Source of the DNA: Hymenobacter sp. 15J16-1T3B
Lineage (GTDB): Bacteria > Bacteroidota > Bacteroidia > Cytophagales > Hymenobacteraceae
Direction: 5' to 3'
Assembly (NCBI RefSeq): GCF_020711235.1
Contig: NZ_JAJFAV010000005.1
Coordinates: 248,001-312,000 of the forward strand
Length of the DNA: 64,000 nt
Shown here: in pieces, positions 52,628-61,825 of the stretch
Layout of the letters: each line of letters opens with the position of its first letter
How positions within the stretch are numbered: position 1 is the first letter of the stretch
Notes under the pieces: generated by a model
What the model was told of the DNA's origin: nothing
The model's input: the letters and a program-made list of their open reading frames with translations, nothing else
Database searches by the model: none
Made by a program: the position numbers and the translations under genes

Positions 52628-54940
52628 ATGAAGCACCTCTTACGCGCTTCTCTCCTGCTGCTTACTGCCTGGTGCCTTGCACTCTCCGGCGTGCAGCAGG
52701 CGTACGCCTCGCACGCCCAAGGCGGGCAGCTGACCTACGAGTACATCGGCACGGCGGCCCAACCCAACCGTTACCGCGTGACCTGCCGCTTCTTCCGCGA
52801 CTGCAGCGGTATCGATGCGCCGACGCAGCTGACGCTGAACTGCCGGGTGGGTACGCCCACCACGTCGTGCACCGGTAACGACTCGCGCAACTTCACCGCC
52901 ACGCTCGTGCGCGGGTTGTTGACCACGGGTACGCCGTACTGCACCAGCGCCGGTAACCCCTGCGGCTCGACCGGCCGCACCAACTACGAAACGGCCAAGT
53001 ACGAAGCCGTAGTAACGCTGCCGCCCGCTCCCTCGTGGACGCTGAGCGTAGTGGAAAACGCCCGCCCCACGCTGGCAAACGTGACCGGCACCTCGCAGAA
53101 CATGTACTTCGAAGCCGTGCTCAACAACCAGCTGAGCCTGGCTTCGGGCGGGCAGCTGGCCATCAACAATACCTCGCCCCAGTACCTGGACCAGGATATT
53201 CCGATACCGTTCGTATGCAAAGAGCAGCGCACCACGCTGACCTTCTCCACGTTCGAGCCCGACGGTGACTCGCTGGTATACAGCCTGGACCGCGCTCTGG
53301 AAGACTGCAACCAGCCCATGACCTACAAGGCCATGCCCGGCGGTGGCATTACGGTAATTTCGACCCAACCCCCCTGCGTACTTACGCTGGGTGCCGGCGG
53401 CAACTTCTCGCCGACTTTCCCCATTCCTTCCTACACCGTGGGCGGCTCCTGCCCGGTGCAAGTAGGTACGCCTTCCTTCCTCTTCAACGCTACCACCGGT
53501 AGCGTAACCTTCACGCCCTACTACTACGACGCCGTCAACCTGGCCAACAACAAATACGTGGTGGTTGGCAAGGTGACCGAGTTCCGCAAAATCAACGGCC
53601 GTTACTACCAAGTTGGCTCGGTACGCCGCGACATGCTGGTTGTAGTTATCGACTGCGGCGGCAACTCCGTACCGAACCCGCCCGTGGCTACCGGCGTGAC
53701 CCCCGGCAACCCCAACCCCGTTAACCTGACGGACTCGACCGTAGTTGACGTGTTCACCTGCAACTACTCGCAGGTAAAAGTGCGCTTCACCGACCCCAAC
53801 GCCGGCCAACAGCTGACCGTAACGGTTCCGCCCGCAGCGCTGACGCCCCTAGACGACATCATCGTACCGAACGGCTACGTGCTGTCAGGCAACGGCACGA
53901 GCACGCCGGTGATGACATTCTACTTCCAACCCTCGCCGCAACTGGTGGGTACGACGATTCGCATCCCCGTTAAAATCGAAGACAACGCCTGCCCCATCAA
54001 AGGCGTGCAGAACCGTATCATCGTGGTGCGCGTGAAGCAAGGGCAATTTGCAACGGCTGTGGCTGCCGCTACGGCGCCGGGCCAGAGCAGCACCAACCCG
54101 ATTATCTGCAACGGCACCTCGCTCACCATCCGTGGCTCGGTGACCCGTCCTGACTCGGTGCGCAACGGCCTGCAGCAGTACTCCTACCGTTGGGCCGCGG
54201 CTCCGGGCCTGCCCGCTGCGCAGCAGAACAGCCAGTCCATCACCGTCAATCCGACGAGCACCACCCGCTACCGCCTGACCATTGCCCCGACCATCGGCTA
54301 TTCGCAGGGTTGCGGCGACACGACCTCCATCGTAGTACGCGTGGCTCCGCGGGTGCAGGCTGCTTTCCGCGCCGTCTGGGCTGACTCGGTACAAGCCGTA
54401 CGCCTCGGCCAGACCCAGCGCCAGCCGCGCACGTTCAACATCACCAACCTCTCGAGCGTGAACAACGTGCAGACGCTGGTGGGCATCGACTCCGTGAAGT
54501 GGACGCTGCAGCGTATCAAGGATGCCGATGGCAACCCGGTAACGGAAGCTGCCCGCACTATTCACCGCGGCAAAACCGCTCTGGCTCCCGTAAGCCCGCC
54601 CGCAGCTGGCGTGTACCAGCTGACCCTGAGCGTGGCCAACACCACGCCCGGCGTTACCTGCCCTGCTTCGCTGGCCACGCACCTGCTCGTGGTACCGTTC
54701 CAGCAAATGCCGAACGTCTTCACCCCGAACAAGGATGGCCTGAATGACAACTTCGTCGTGCAGCCGGATATGGTTGGCGGCAAGGTGGTAATCTTCAACC
54801 GCTGGGGCCGCAAGGTGAAAGAATACGCCGCCTACAACAACGACTGGGACGGCGACGCCCAGCCGGCCGGCGTGTACTACTACCAGGTTACTGCCCGCGA
54901 CGGGTCGGTGACCAAAGGCTGGGTGGAGCTGGTTCGCTAA
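52628..54940 (+). CDS. T9SS type B (gliding-motility C-terminal domain) surface protein
   Basis: 770 aa from ATG 52628 (MKHLLRASLLLLTAWCLALS). Signal peptide ending near AYASHA. The N-terminal domain with GGQLTYEYIGTAAQPNRYRV and TCRFFRDCSGIDAPTQLTLN has paired cysteines and is common in large Bacteroidota surface proteins. Beta-rich PKD/Ig-like regions follow (about 370-670, FTCNYSQVKVRFTDPNAGQQ). The last 85 residues are the CHU_C type B sorting domain: MPNVFTPNKDGLNDNFVV, VVIFNRWGRKVKEY and WDGDAQPAGVYYYQVTARDG. It is expected to be secreted by the Por system and surface-associated. It is followed by a strong terminator. Confidence 0.92.
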   Translation: MKHLLRASLLLLTAWCLALSGVQQAYASHAQGGQLTYEYIGTAAQPNRYRVTCRFFRDCSGIDAPTQLTLNCRVGTPTTSCTGNDSRNFTATLVRGLLTTGTPYCTSAGNPCGSTGRTNYETAKYEAVVTLPPAPSWTLSVVENARPTLANVTGTSQNMYFEAVLNNQLSLASGGQLAINNTSPQYLDQDIPIPFVCKEQRTTLTFSTFEPDGDSLVYSLDRALEDCNQPMTYKAMPGGGITVISTQPPCVLTLGAGGNFSPTFPIPSYTVGGSCPVQVGTPSFLFNATTGSVTFTPYYYDAVNLANNKYVVVGKVTEFRKINGRYYQVGSVRRDMLVVVIDCGGNSVPNPPVATGVTPGNPNPVNLTDSTVVDVFTCNYSQVKVRFTDPNAGQQLTVTVPPAALTPLDDIIVPNGYVLSGNGTSTPVMTFYFQPSPQLVGTTIRIPVKIEDNACPIKGVQNRIIVVRVKQGQFATAVAAATAPGQSSTNPIICNGTSLTIRGSVTRPDSVRNGLQQYSYRWAAAPGLPAAQQNSQSITVNPTSTTRYRLTIAPTIGYSQGCGDTTSIVVRVAPRVQAAFRAVWADSVQAVRLGQTQRQPRTFNITNLSSVNNVQTLVGIDSVKWTLQRIKDADGNPVTEAARTIHRGKTALAPVSPPAAGVYQLTLSVANTTPGVTCPASLATHLLVVPFQQMPNVFTPNKDGLNDNFVVQPDMVGGKVVIFNRWGRKVKEYAAYNNDWDGDAQPAGVYYYQVTARDGSVTKGWVELVR

Positions 54941-54957
54941 TCCTCTCTTCGCTCTAC

Positions 54958-54990
54958 AGAAAAGGCGCTGCTCCGGCAGCGCCTTTTTTT
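54958..54990 (+). terminator. Terminator after the type B surface protein
   Basis: AAAGGCGCTGC and GCAGCGCCTTT form an 11-bp stem with a 4-nt loop and a run of seven T. Confidence 0.93.
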
Positions 54991-55202
54991 ATGCCCTTGC
55001 CCTTCGCCCAACCCTATTTTCCTGGGCGCAGTAAAGGCCTTGGAAAGCGCTGAAGCTGCGTCAAGAGTTAAAGAATGGCTCCGGTACCACCCGCCGAAAT
55101 ACGCGTAGGTTCGACTGGGCCCCCTTTTCCAGTGCGGTTTATTCAGGCTATAGCTCAAACCTTTTGGCAGATAATGAGTAATTAAGTGAGTTTAAAAAAA
55201 AT

Positions 55203-55218
55203 TTTAGACCAGACTAAA
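55203..55218. promoter_or_regulatory. Putative metalloregulator operator of mntH
   Basis: TTTAGACCAGACTAAA, a TTTAG-n6-CTAAA inverted repeat, lies 32 bp before the mntH start codon and 7 bp upstream of the -7 box, so a bound repressor would block the promoter. A near-identical 16-mer precedes the TonB receptor gene (56685-56700). DtxR/MntR or Fur-type control is inferred from context. The 310-bp gap holding it also contains the previous gene's terminator and nothing else recognised. Confidence 0.65.
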
Positions 55219-55224
55219 TTTCTG

Positions 55225-55232
55225 TTCCTTTG
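55225..55232 (+). promoter_or_regulatory. -7 box of mntH
   Basis: TTCCTTTG, one mismatch to TAnnTTTG, 18 bp before the ATG at 55251 and directly downstream of the operator palindrome. Confidence 0.5.
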
Positions 55233-55250
55233 CGGCAACAATCTGATTTG

Positions 55251-56630
55251 ATGCTTCCTACTAATACCTCTCCGGCTGCTGAAGCGGCATTGGCACCTGA
55301 AACCGGCCCCGAAACCGGCTGGCGTCAGCGGCGGCATGCCCCTTCATTAGGCGATGTTTACGCTTCGGTCCGCGTGCCGGGGCAGCAAGCCCCTTTCTGG
55401 CGGAAGTTGTTGGCGTTTACGGGTCCGGGCCTTATGGTGGCTGTTGGGTACATGGACCCCGGCAACTGGGCTACCGACATTGCCGGCGGGGCCCGCTACG
55501 GCTACACGCTGCTGTCGGTGATTTTGCTCTCGAACTTGTTTGCCATGCTGCTGCAGCACCTAGCCGCCAAGCTCGGCATTGTGACGGGGCGCGACCTGGC
55601 GCAAGCCTGTCGTGACCATTATTCCAAGCCGGTGGCCATGGTGCTGTGGGTCCTCTGCGAAGTGGCCATTGCCGCCTGCGACCTGGCGGAGGTCATCGGC
55701 TCAGCCATTGCGCTGAACCTGTTGTTTGGTATTCCGCTGGCCGTGGGCGTGCTCCTCACGATTCTGGACGTGCTGGTGGTGCTCTATTTCCAAAACCGCG
55801 GCTTTCGCGTCATTGAGTCGCTGGTAGCAGGGCTTATCGTCATCATCTTCGGCTGTTTCGCCTACGAAATTGTCGTGTCCCGGCCCGACTGGGCGGCCCT
55901 AGCGGGCGGATTGGTGCCGCAACGCGAAGTGGTAACCAACCCGCAGATGCTCTACGTGGCCATCGGCATCTTGGGGGCTACGGTGATGCCTCACAACCTG
56001 TACTTGCACTCCAGCATCGTGCAGACCCGCGCGTTTGACCGCACCGAAACCGGCAAGCGCATGGCGGTTAAATTTGCTACCATCGACTCGACGCTGGCGC
56101 TGTTCCTGGCATTCTTCGTCAACGCGGCTATTCTGGTGTTGGCAGCAGCGGCGTTTCACCGCAGCGGGCACCACGGCGTGGCCGACATCAATCAAGCCTA
56201 CGAACTGCTCACGCCCGTACTCGGCGCCGGCGCTGCCAGCGTGCTGTTTGCAGTGGCGCTGCTGGCCTCGGGCCAAAACTCGACGCTGACGGGCACGCTG
56301 GCCGGCCAGATTGTGATGGAGGGCTTCCTACACCTGAAGCTCAAGCCTTGGGTACGGCGCTTGATTACGCGCCTGATTGCCGTGGTGCCGGCGTTCATCG
56401 TCACGCTGATAGCGGGCGAAAAGGGCACTGGGGAACTGCTGGTGCTCAGCCAGGTGATTCTGTCGCTGCAGCTAAGCTTTGCGGTGGTGCCGCTCGTGCT
56501 CTTCACGTCGGACCGCCAGAAGATGGGCGTGTTCGTGAACCGCCCGTGGGTGAAATACACGGCCTGGGCCGTGTCGGTAGTCATCATCTTGCTAAACGCT
56601 CACCTGCTGATCCAAACCTTCAAGGGCTAA
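55251..56630 (+). CDS. mntH: Nramp-family divalent metal (Mn2+/Fe2+) transporter
   Basis: 459 aa from ATG 55251 ([20 protein letters not shown]). About 11 TM helices. Metal-site motifs of the family are present: DPGN (69-72) in TM1 with [16 protein letters not shown], and [15 protein letters not shown] (near 245) in TM6. It is a proton-coupled importer of Mn2+, and often Fe2+, in the inner membrane. An operator-like palindrome and a -7 box overlap its promoter; a terminator and then a second copy of the operator precede the next gene, a TonB receptor. It is probably induced by metal shortage. Confidence 0.96.
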   Translation: MLPTNTSPAAEAALAPETGPETGWRQRRHAPSLGDVYASVRVPGQQAPFWRKLLAFTGPGLMVAVGYMDPGNWATDIAGGARYGYTLLSVILLSNLFAMLLQHLAAKLGIVTGRDLAQACRDHYSKPVAMVLWVLCEVAIAACDLAEVIGSAIALNLLFGIPLAVGVLLTILDVLVVLYFQNRGFRVIESLVAGLIVIIFGCFAYEIVVSRPDWAALAGGLVPQREVVTNPQMLYVAIGILGATVMPHNLYLHSSIVQTRAFDRTETGKRMAVKFATIDSTLALFLAFFVNAAILVLAAAAFHRSGHHGVADINQAYELLTPVLGAGAASVLFAVALLASGQNSTLTGTLAGQIVMEGFLHLKLKPWVRRLITRLIAVVPAFIVTLIAGEKGTGELLVLSQVILSLQLSFAVVPLVLFTSDRQKMGVFVNRPWVKYTAWAVSVVIILLNAHLLIQTFKG

Positions 56631-56632
56631 TC

Positions 56633-56669
56633 AAAAGCGGAACCGGGCCAGACCTGTTTCCGCTTTTTT
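56633..56669 (+). terminator. Terminator after mntH
   Basis: AAAAGCGGAA and TTTCCGCTTTTTT form a stem of about 9-10 bp with a 14-nt loop and a T-tract, directly after the stop codon. Confidence 0.85.
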
Positions 56670-56684
56670 GCGCACAATTCAAGA

Positions 56685-56700
56685 TTTAGACTCGTCTAAA
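56685..56700. promoter_or_regulatory. Putative metalloregulator operator of the TonB receptor
   Basis: TTTAGACTCGTCTAAA, flanked by A and T to give a perfect 8-bp-arm palindrome (ATTTAGAC-TC-GTCTAAAT), 23 bp before the receptor start codon. It shares TTTAGAC..G.CTAAA with the mntH site at 55203-55218. Confidence 0.7.
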
Positions 56701-56723
56701 TAAAAATAAAAGCCTCAGCTAAA

Positions 56724-58979
56724 ATGATAGCACGATTTTTACTCTTCTCCCTTGTGCTGCTCAGTCTGGCCGTGCCGGTTTCGGCGCAAACGGGCTCGGT
56801 GCGCGGCACCGTGCGAGCTGCGGGGCAGGCCGTGCCCTTCGCTAGCATAGGGCTGAAAGGCACCACCATTGGCACCACAGCCGACGAGCACGGCGGCTTT
56901 GTGTTGAGCAAAGTGCCCCTCGGGCGCTACCAGTTAGCCGTGACGGCGCTGGGGTTTCAGCCTGCCGAACGACCGGTGGAAGTGCAGGCGCAGGGCACGC
57001 TGCCCTACACGGTACTGCTGCTGCCGACCAGTAACGAGCTGACCGACGTGGTTATCAGCGGGACGCTTGGCGAGGTAATCAAAAGCGAGTCGCCGGTGCC
57101 GGTGGAGCTATACACGCCGAAATTTTTCCAGAAAAACCCGGCGCCCTGCCTGTTCGAGAACCTGACCATGGTCAACGGCGTGCGGCCGCAGCTCAACTGC
57201 AGCGTGTGCAACACGGGCGACATTCACATCAACGGGCTGGAGGGGCCCTACACCATGGTGCTCATCGACGGCATGCCCATCGTGTCGTCGTTGAGCACGG
57301 TGTACGGGCTGAGCGGCATCCCGAACAGCATGGTGGAGCGGGTGGAAGTGGTGAAAGGGCCGGCCTCCACGCTGTACGGCTCCGAAGCCGTGGGCGGGCT
57401 CATCAACGTCATCACCAAAACCCCGCAGAAGGCTCCGCCGCTGTCGGTGGACGTGTTCGGCACCAGCTTCGGCGAGCTGAACGTGGACGTGGGCACGGCC
57501 CAGCGGCTGGGCCAGGCCACCTCGCTGCTGACGGCCAACGTGTTCGGCTACGACCGGCGGCGCGACGTGAACCACGACGGCTTCACCGACGTGCCGACGC
57601 AGAAGCGGGCTTCCGTCTTCAACAAATGGAGCCTGAGCCGGCCCGAGGACCGCGTGGCCAACCTGGCCGGCCGTTACTACTACGAGGACCGATTTGGGGG
57701 ACAACTGGGCTGGCGGCCCGAGTTTCGGGGCACCGACAGCGTGTACGGCGAGAGTATCTATACCAGTCGCTACGAGCTGCTGGGCCAGTACCAGCTGCCG
57801 GTGCGCGGCGAAAAGCTGCTGCTCAGCGGTTCCTACAACCGCCACCACCAAAATTCGGCCTACGGCACCACCCGCTACCTGGCCACCCAGCACGTGGGCT
57901 TCGGGCAGCTCACCTGGCTGCGCAGCCTCAGCGTGCAGCACCAACTGCTGCTCGGGGCCGCCTACCGCTACACCTGGTACGACGACAACACCACCGCCAC
58001 CGCCCGGCCGGAGGGCGACCGAAGCCGCAACCAACCCGACGTGGTGCGGCTGCCCGGCCTGTTTGCCCAGGACGAATGGCGGCTGAACCTTCGCTCCACC
58101 CTGCTCACCGGCCTGCGCCTCGACCACGACCCGCGCCACGGCCTCGTGCCTTCGGGGCGCGTCAACTACAAATGGGGCACCGCCGACAACCGCCAGGTGC
58201 TGCGCTTAGGCGCCGGCAACGGCTTTCGGGTGGTAAACCTCTTCACCGAAGACCACGCGGCGCTGACCGGGGCCCGGCAAGTGGTAGTGACCGAGCGCCT
58301 GCGCCCGGAGCGTAGCTGGAACGCCACCGTCAACTACACCCAGCAGCTCGGGCCCGATGTGCGGCCGCTGATCCTGGACGGCAGCCTGTTCTGGACCTAC
58401 TTCACCAACAAGATCCTGCCCGACTACGACACCGACCCCAACCAGATCATCTACCGCAACCTGCGCGGCTACGCCGTGTCGCGCGGGGTGACGCTGAACG
58501 CCGACTGGACGGTGGCCCCGGCGCTGAAGCTGCTGGCGGGCGTGACGTTGCTCGACGTATTCCGGCGCGAGCCCGGCCGGGCCGCGCACCTGCGGCAGGT
58601 GCAGACGCCGGGCTTTTCGGGTACGTTTGCCGCCTCCTACACCGCCGCCCGTTGGGGGCTGACGGTGGACTACACCGGGCAGGTGACCGGCCCCATGCAC
58701 CTGCCCGTGCAGCCGCTGGACTACCGGCCCAGCCGCTCGCCCTGGTATTCGCTGCAGAACGTGCAGGTTACCAAAGAACTGGGCAAGCGCTTGCAGGTGT
58801 ACGGCGGCGTGAAGAACCTGCTCGACTTTCTACCCCGCCACGTGCTGCTGCGGGCCTTCGACCCCTTCGACAAGCACATAAACCAGGATAATCCAAACGG
58901 CTACACGTTCGACACTGAGTATAACTACGCACCGCTGCAGGGACGCCGGGGCTTTTTGGGACTGCGTTACGCGTTGTAA
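56724..58979 (+). CDS. TonB-dependent receptor with plug cysteines, probable metal or metallophore uptake
   Basis: 751 aa. Signal peptide 1-22. A CarboxypepD_reg-like domain (about 25-105, GSVRGTVRAAGQAVPFASIG) is followed by a classical plug (about 110-235) with LNCSVCNTGDIHINGLEGPY (C159 and C162), VLIDGMPIVSSLSTVYGLSG and VVKGPASTLYGSEAVGGLIN, then a 22-strand barrel ending with a plausible C-terminal strand (GRRGFLGLRYAL). The CxxC in the plug is shared, as I recall, by a subset of Bacteroidota receptors. With an operator matching that of mntH, the ligand may be Mn, Fe or another metal complex. Confidence 0.92.
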   Translation: MIARFLLFSLVLLSLAVPVSAQTGSVRGTVRAAGQAVPFASIGLKGTTIGTTADEHGGFVLSKVPLGRYQLAVTALGFQPAERPVEVQAQGTLPYTVLLLPTSNELTDVVISGTLGEVIKSESPVPVELYTPKFFQKNPAPCLFENLTMVNGVRPQLNCSVCNTGDIHINGLEGPYTMVLIDGMPIVSSLSTVYGLSGIPNSMVERVEVVKGPASTLYGSEAVGGLINVITKTPQKAPPLSVDVFGTSFGELNVDVGTAQRLGQATSLLTANVFGYDRRRDVNHDGFTDVPTQKRASVFNKWSLSRPEDRVANLAGRYYYEDRFGGQLGWRPEFRGTDSVYGESIYTSRYELLGQYQLPVRGEKLLLSGSYNRHHQNSAYGTTRYLATQHVGFGQLTWLRSLSVQHQLLLGAAYRYTWYDDNTTATARPEGDRSRNQPDVVRLPGLFAQDEWRLNLRSTLLTGLRLDHDPRHGLVPSGRVNYKWGTADNRQVLRLGAGNGFRVVNLFTEDHAALTGARQVVVTERLRPERSWNATVNYTQQLGPDVRPLILDGSLFWTYFTNKILPDYDTDPNQIIYRNLRGYAVSRGVTLNADWTVAPALKLLAGVTLLDVFRREPGRAAHLRQVQTPGFSGTFAASYTAARWGLTVDYTGQVTGPMHLPVQPLDYRPSRSPWYSLQNVQVTKELGKRLQVYGGVKNLLDFLPRHVLLRAFDPFDKHINQDNPNGYTFDTEYNYAPLQGRRGFLGLRYAL

Positions 58980-59071
58980 CTACGGATTTGTGACCGGGTA
59001 AGCCCTGCCGTACATCCGGCAGGAAGCAATTGCGTATGCGGGGCTAAATACCATTCCCCTCCCCCCTACTC

Positions 59072-59932
59072 ATGTCACGCTTACTCCTGTTGCTGGCCGT
59101 GCTGCTCGGCAGCTTCGCCGGCCGGGCGCAGTCGCCCGATAAGCCCAAGACCTGCCCGTACGACTCGGCGCACTTCGATTTGTTTCATCCGGTGCCCCGC
59201 AACCAGTTGCGCGAGCTGCGCCCCGACCGGCCGGGCGTCACGGAAAGCCCGTTTACCGTCGACGCGGGCCACTTTCAGGTGGAAGTCGACGGGTTCCGGC
59301 TTATCAACCGCCGCGAGGACGACCAGCGCGAGCGGGAGTGGCACGCAGCCTACGCCATGCCCAAGCTCGGCCTGAGCCGCCGCACCGACCTGCAGCTGGA
59401 AGTGCCCGTGTTTGCCACCCAGAAGCAGCGCCAGGCCGATGAGCCGAACTGGGAGCAGCACCGCGGCTTCGGCGACGTGGCCGTGCGCCTCAAACACAAC
59501 TTCATCGGCGACGACGAAAAGCAGCCGTTTGCGCTGGCGGCCGTAGGTTGGGTGCGCCTGCCCACCGGCGGGCAAGCCGGTGCCGGCGGCGCGGAGTACG
59601 GCCTCATCGTGCCGGCCGACGTGAACCTGGGCCACCACTGGGACCTGGAGGGCCAAGTGGAAACCAAGCTGAACTACGACCGGGAAACGAGCAAGCACTA
59701 CCTCGGCGTCGTGCCCTCGGTGGCGCTGGAGCACGACTTCAACGACCTGTTTTCCTTTATGGTGGAAGGCGTGGCCCGCTGGGACGAGCAACGCGCGGGC
59801 TGGCGCAACTCGGTGAACGTGGCCCCGATTTTCAACCTGACCGACAACTTTCAGTTCGATTTCGGGGCGCACCTGGCCCTAAACCGCGAAACCGACCGGG
59901 AGTTCTTCGTCGGCTTCACGTACCGCCGCTAA
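59072..59932 (+). CDS. Outer-membrane transporter-like barrel (MetA-pathway family)
   Basis: 286 aa. Signal peptide 1-19 (ending GRAQ). The segment RPDRPGVTESPFTVDAGHFQ opens the family annotated as transporter / meta-pathway phenol degradation-like. Strands such as LQLEVPVFATQKQRQ, FGDVAVRLKHNFIGDDEKQP, FALAAVGWVRLPTGG, ADVNLGHHWDLEGQVETKLN and FQFDFGAHLALNRETDREFF form a 12-strand-type barrel. It starts 92 bp after the TonB receptor on the same strand and may be cotranscribed. The family's function is poorly known; a part in metal uptake here is only a guess from position. Confidence 0.8.
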   Translation: MSRLLLLLAVLLGSFAGRAQSPDKPKTCPYDSAHFDLFHPVPRNQLRELRPDRPGVTESPFTVDAGHFQVEVDGFRLINRREDDQREREWHAAYAMPKLGLSRRTDLQLEVPVFATQKQRQADEPNWEQHRGFGDVAVRLKHNFIGDDEKQPFALAAVGWVRLPTGGQAGAGGAEYGLIVPADVNLGHHWDLEGQVETKLNYDRETSKHYLGVVPSVALEHDFNDLFSFMVEGVARWDEQRAGWRNSVNVAPIFNLTDNFQFDFGAHLALNRETDREFFVGFTYRR

Positions 59933-59966
59933 CGGGGCGTTAGGCCAGCTGGCTGCATCGACATGC

Positions 59967-60002
59967 AAAAGCCGCCCAGACAGCAGTCCGGGCGGCTTTT
60001 TT
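59967..60002. terminator. Bidirectional terminator
   Basis: AAAAGCCGCCC and GGGCGGCTTTT form an 11-bp stem with a 12-nt loop and a T-tract in both directions, between the convergent barrel and small membrane-protein genes. Confidence 0.93.
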
Positions 60003-60024
60003 GTGCGTGCCAGTAGCCCGTGGC

Positions 60025-60438
60025 TTAGTGGCGTAGGCTGGTATCGGTCATCAAAGAGCCGGTGCGGGGCCGGGCGTTGGCGTGCGTGCCCACGCCCTTC
60101 CAGTCGGTAATCAGCCACACGAGCAGGAAGACGATGCCCGAGCCGACGAAGAGGTTGCGGGCCACAGGTTGGTCGTCGGAAAAGCCGAAGAGAAAGGGCA
60201 GTACGATGAAAACCAGGCCGCTGACCAGCTCGAAGGCGCCGTGCAGCGGAAACGGAATCACGCGCATGAACCCCATCGGGTAATCGGTGCACAGCGAGAT
60301 GAGCAAGTAGCCGGCGGCCAGCACGTAGAAGGCCGTGGAAAACGGGTGCTGCAGCTCAAGCAGCGAAGGAGCCAGGGCAAAAACCACGACGGTGATATAG
60401 TCGAGCACGCCGTGGGCGGAAGGTGAAAGGACTTTCAT
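60025..60438 (-). CDS. Small four-TM membrane protein, unknown function
   Basis: 137 aa from ATG 60438 (MKVLSPSAHGVLDYITVVVF); the extra upstream Met adds 11 polar residues. Four hydrophobic helices (about 13-28, 35-53, 68-84, 93-112) and a polar C-terminal tail. The opening SAHGVLDYITVVVFALAP and the later LVSGLVFIVLPFLFGFSD recall SPW-repeat-type small membrane proteins, whose function is unknown. It is convergent with the barrel gene. Confidence 0.65.
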   Translation of the reverse strand: MKVLSPSAHGVLDYITVVVFALAPSLLELQHPFSTAFYVLAAGYLLISLCTDYPMGFMRVIPFPLHGAFELVSGLVFIVLPFLFGFSDDQPVARNLFVGSGIVFLLVWLITDWKGVGTHANARPRTGSLMTDTSLRH

Positions 60439-60530
60439 GACTGGGTGCAAGGTTTGGGTTGGACATTGCATTCAGCCCATTTTACGCACTGACAATCAGC
60501 ATGATATTGTTCAGTCGACAATTTCCGTAT

Positions 60531-61739
60531 TTATACCAGGCCCGGGAGCGGCGCAACGTCACGGCTCAAAATCAGCTGGTTGTCGGCACCCAGCCAGTCG
60601 TGCAGAATGCTGGCGTAGATGCTGCGGAAGTCGAGCTGGTAGCGTAGGTCGCCCGCGTCGAGGTTGGCCAGGTCGGGCGCGGCGTTGGCCACGCCGGGCT
60701 GGCACAGCTTGCCGCCGAGCAGCAGCACGTTGTTGGCCGTGCCGTGGTCGGTGCCGTTGCTGGCGTTCTGGCTCACGCGCCGGCCGAATTCTGAGAAAAC
60801 CAAGACGAGCGTCGAGTCGAGGTTGCCCCCGCGCTGCAGGTCGTCGACGAAGGCGGCGAGGCCCTCGGAGAGGTCTTGCAGCAGCTTGCCCTGCTGCTCC
60901 TGCTGGCGCACGTGGGTATCGAAGCCCGACAAAGCGGTGTAGTACACGCGGGTGTCGAGGCCGGAGTTGATGAGCTCGGCCGTGGTTTTGAGGCTCTTGG
61001 CAAAGTCCGTTTGCGGGTACGCGACCTTGGACTGGTACACCTTGCTTTTCTCGAAAAGGTAGTCGGCCGAGGAGGCGGTTTCGGCCAGGGTCTTGTAGAG
61101 GTAGTCCAGCTCGCCGAGGCCGGTGGCGGCCGATTCGCGGCTGGCGGCGCTGAGCAGGCGGTTGCGGGTTAGGTCGCGGAGCTTCTGTGGGTTTTTCAGG
61201 GCCAGTCCCTTGCGCTGGGCGCCTTTCATGGCCAGGCTCAGCGTGTCGTCGACCTCGATGCCGGTGTGGCCGGTGGCGCAGCCGGCGCAGGCCGCGTCGA
61301 GGTAGCGGCCCAGCCAGCCGGTCGCCAGGTACTCATCGGCCGCCGAGCCGGTGTGCCAGATGTCCATGGAGCGGAAGTGCGAGCGGTCGGGGTTGGGGTA
61401 GCCCACGCTGTTGAGCACGGTCACGCGGCCTTGGTCGTAGAGGCCCTTGAGCGCGCTCATGTGCGGGTTCAGGGCCAGGTCTTTCTCCAGCGTCAGCAGG
61501 CCGCTGGTTTCGCGCAGGGCCAGCGTGGGCCGGGCGTTGTAGTAGAGGTCGTTGCGGTAGGGCACGATGGTGTTCAGCCCGTCGTTGCCGCCGCCGAGCT
61601 GCACCACCACGAGGCGCCGGCCGCCGGCGTCCTGCAGCGCGGGCAGGGCCTGGGCATCGAGCTTGTGCAGAAAGCGCGGCACGAACAGCAGGGTGCTGGC
61701 CAGCGCGGAGGTCTTCAGAAAGTCGCGGCGGGAGGTCAT
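60531..61739 (-). CDS. DUF1501 exported protein (alkaline-phosphatase/sulfatase superfamily)
   Basis: 402 aa. The Tat-type signal SRRDFLKTSALASTLLFVPR (3-22) sends it folded across the inner membrane. VVVQLGGGNDGLNTIVPY, GLYDQGRVTVLNSVGYPNPD and HFRSMDIWHTG are the family's conserved segments, and STLVLVFSEFGRRVSQNASN with GTDHGTANNVLLLGG matches the C-terminal metal-site region of DUF1501. The biochemical function is unknown. It follows the DUF1800 gene by 86 bp on the same strand, the usual pairing of these two families. Confidence 0.92.
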   Translation of the reverse strand: MTSRRDFLKTSALASTLLFVPRFLHKLDAQALPALQDAGGRRLVVVQLGGGNDGLNTIVPYRNDLYYNARPTLALRETSGLLTLEKDLALNPHMSALKGLYDQGRVTVLNSVGYPNPDRSHFRSMDIWHTGSAADEYLATGWLGRYLDAACAGCATGHTGIEVDDTLSLAMKGAQRKGLALKNPQKLRDLTRNRLLSAASRESAATGLGELDYLYKTLAETASSADYLFEKSKVYQSKVAYPQTDFAKSLKTTAELINSGLDTRVYYTALSGFDTHVRQQEQQGKLLQDLSEGLAAFVDDLQRGGNLDSTLVLVFSEFGRRVSQNASNGTDHGTANNVLLLGGKLCQPGVANAAPDLANLDAGDLRYQLDFRSIYASILHDWLGADNQLILSRDVAPLPGLV

Positions 61740-61825
61740 GGTGGAAGGAGGTGGGTGGACGGGCAGAAGACGATAAAGGAAACTCGGGCCGTTATGTCGA
61801 GCTTGCCTTACTCGGCGCGTGCCAG

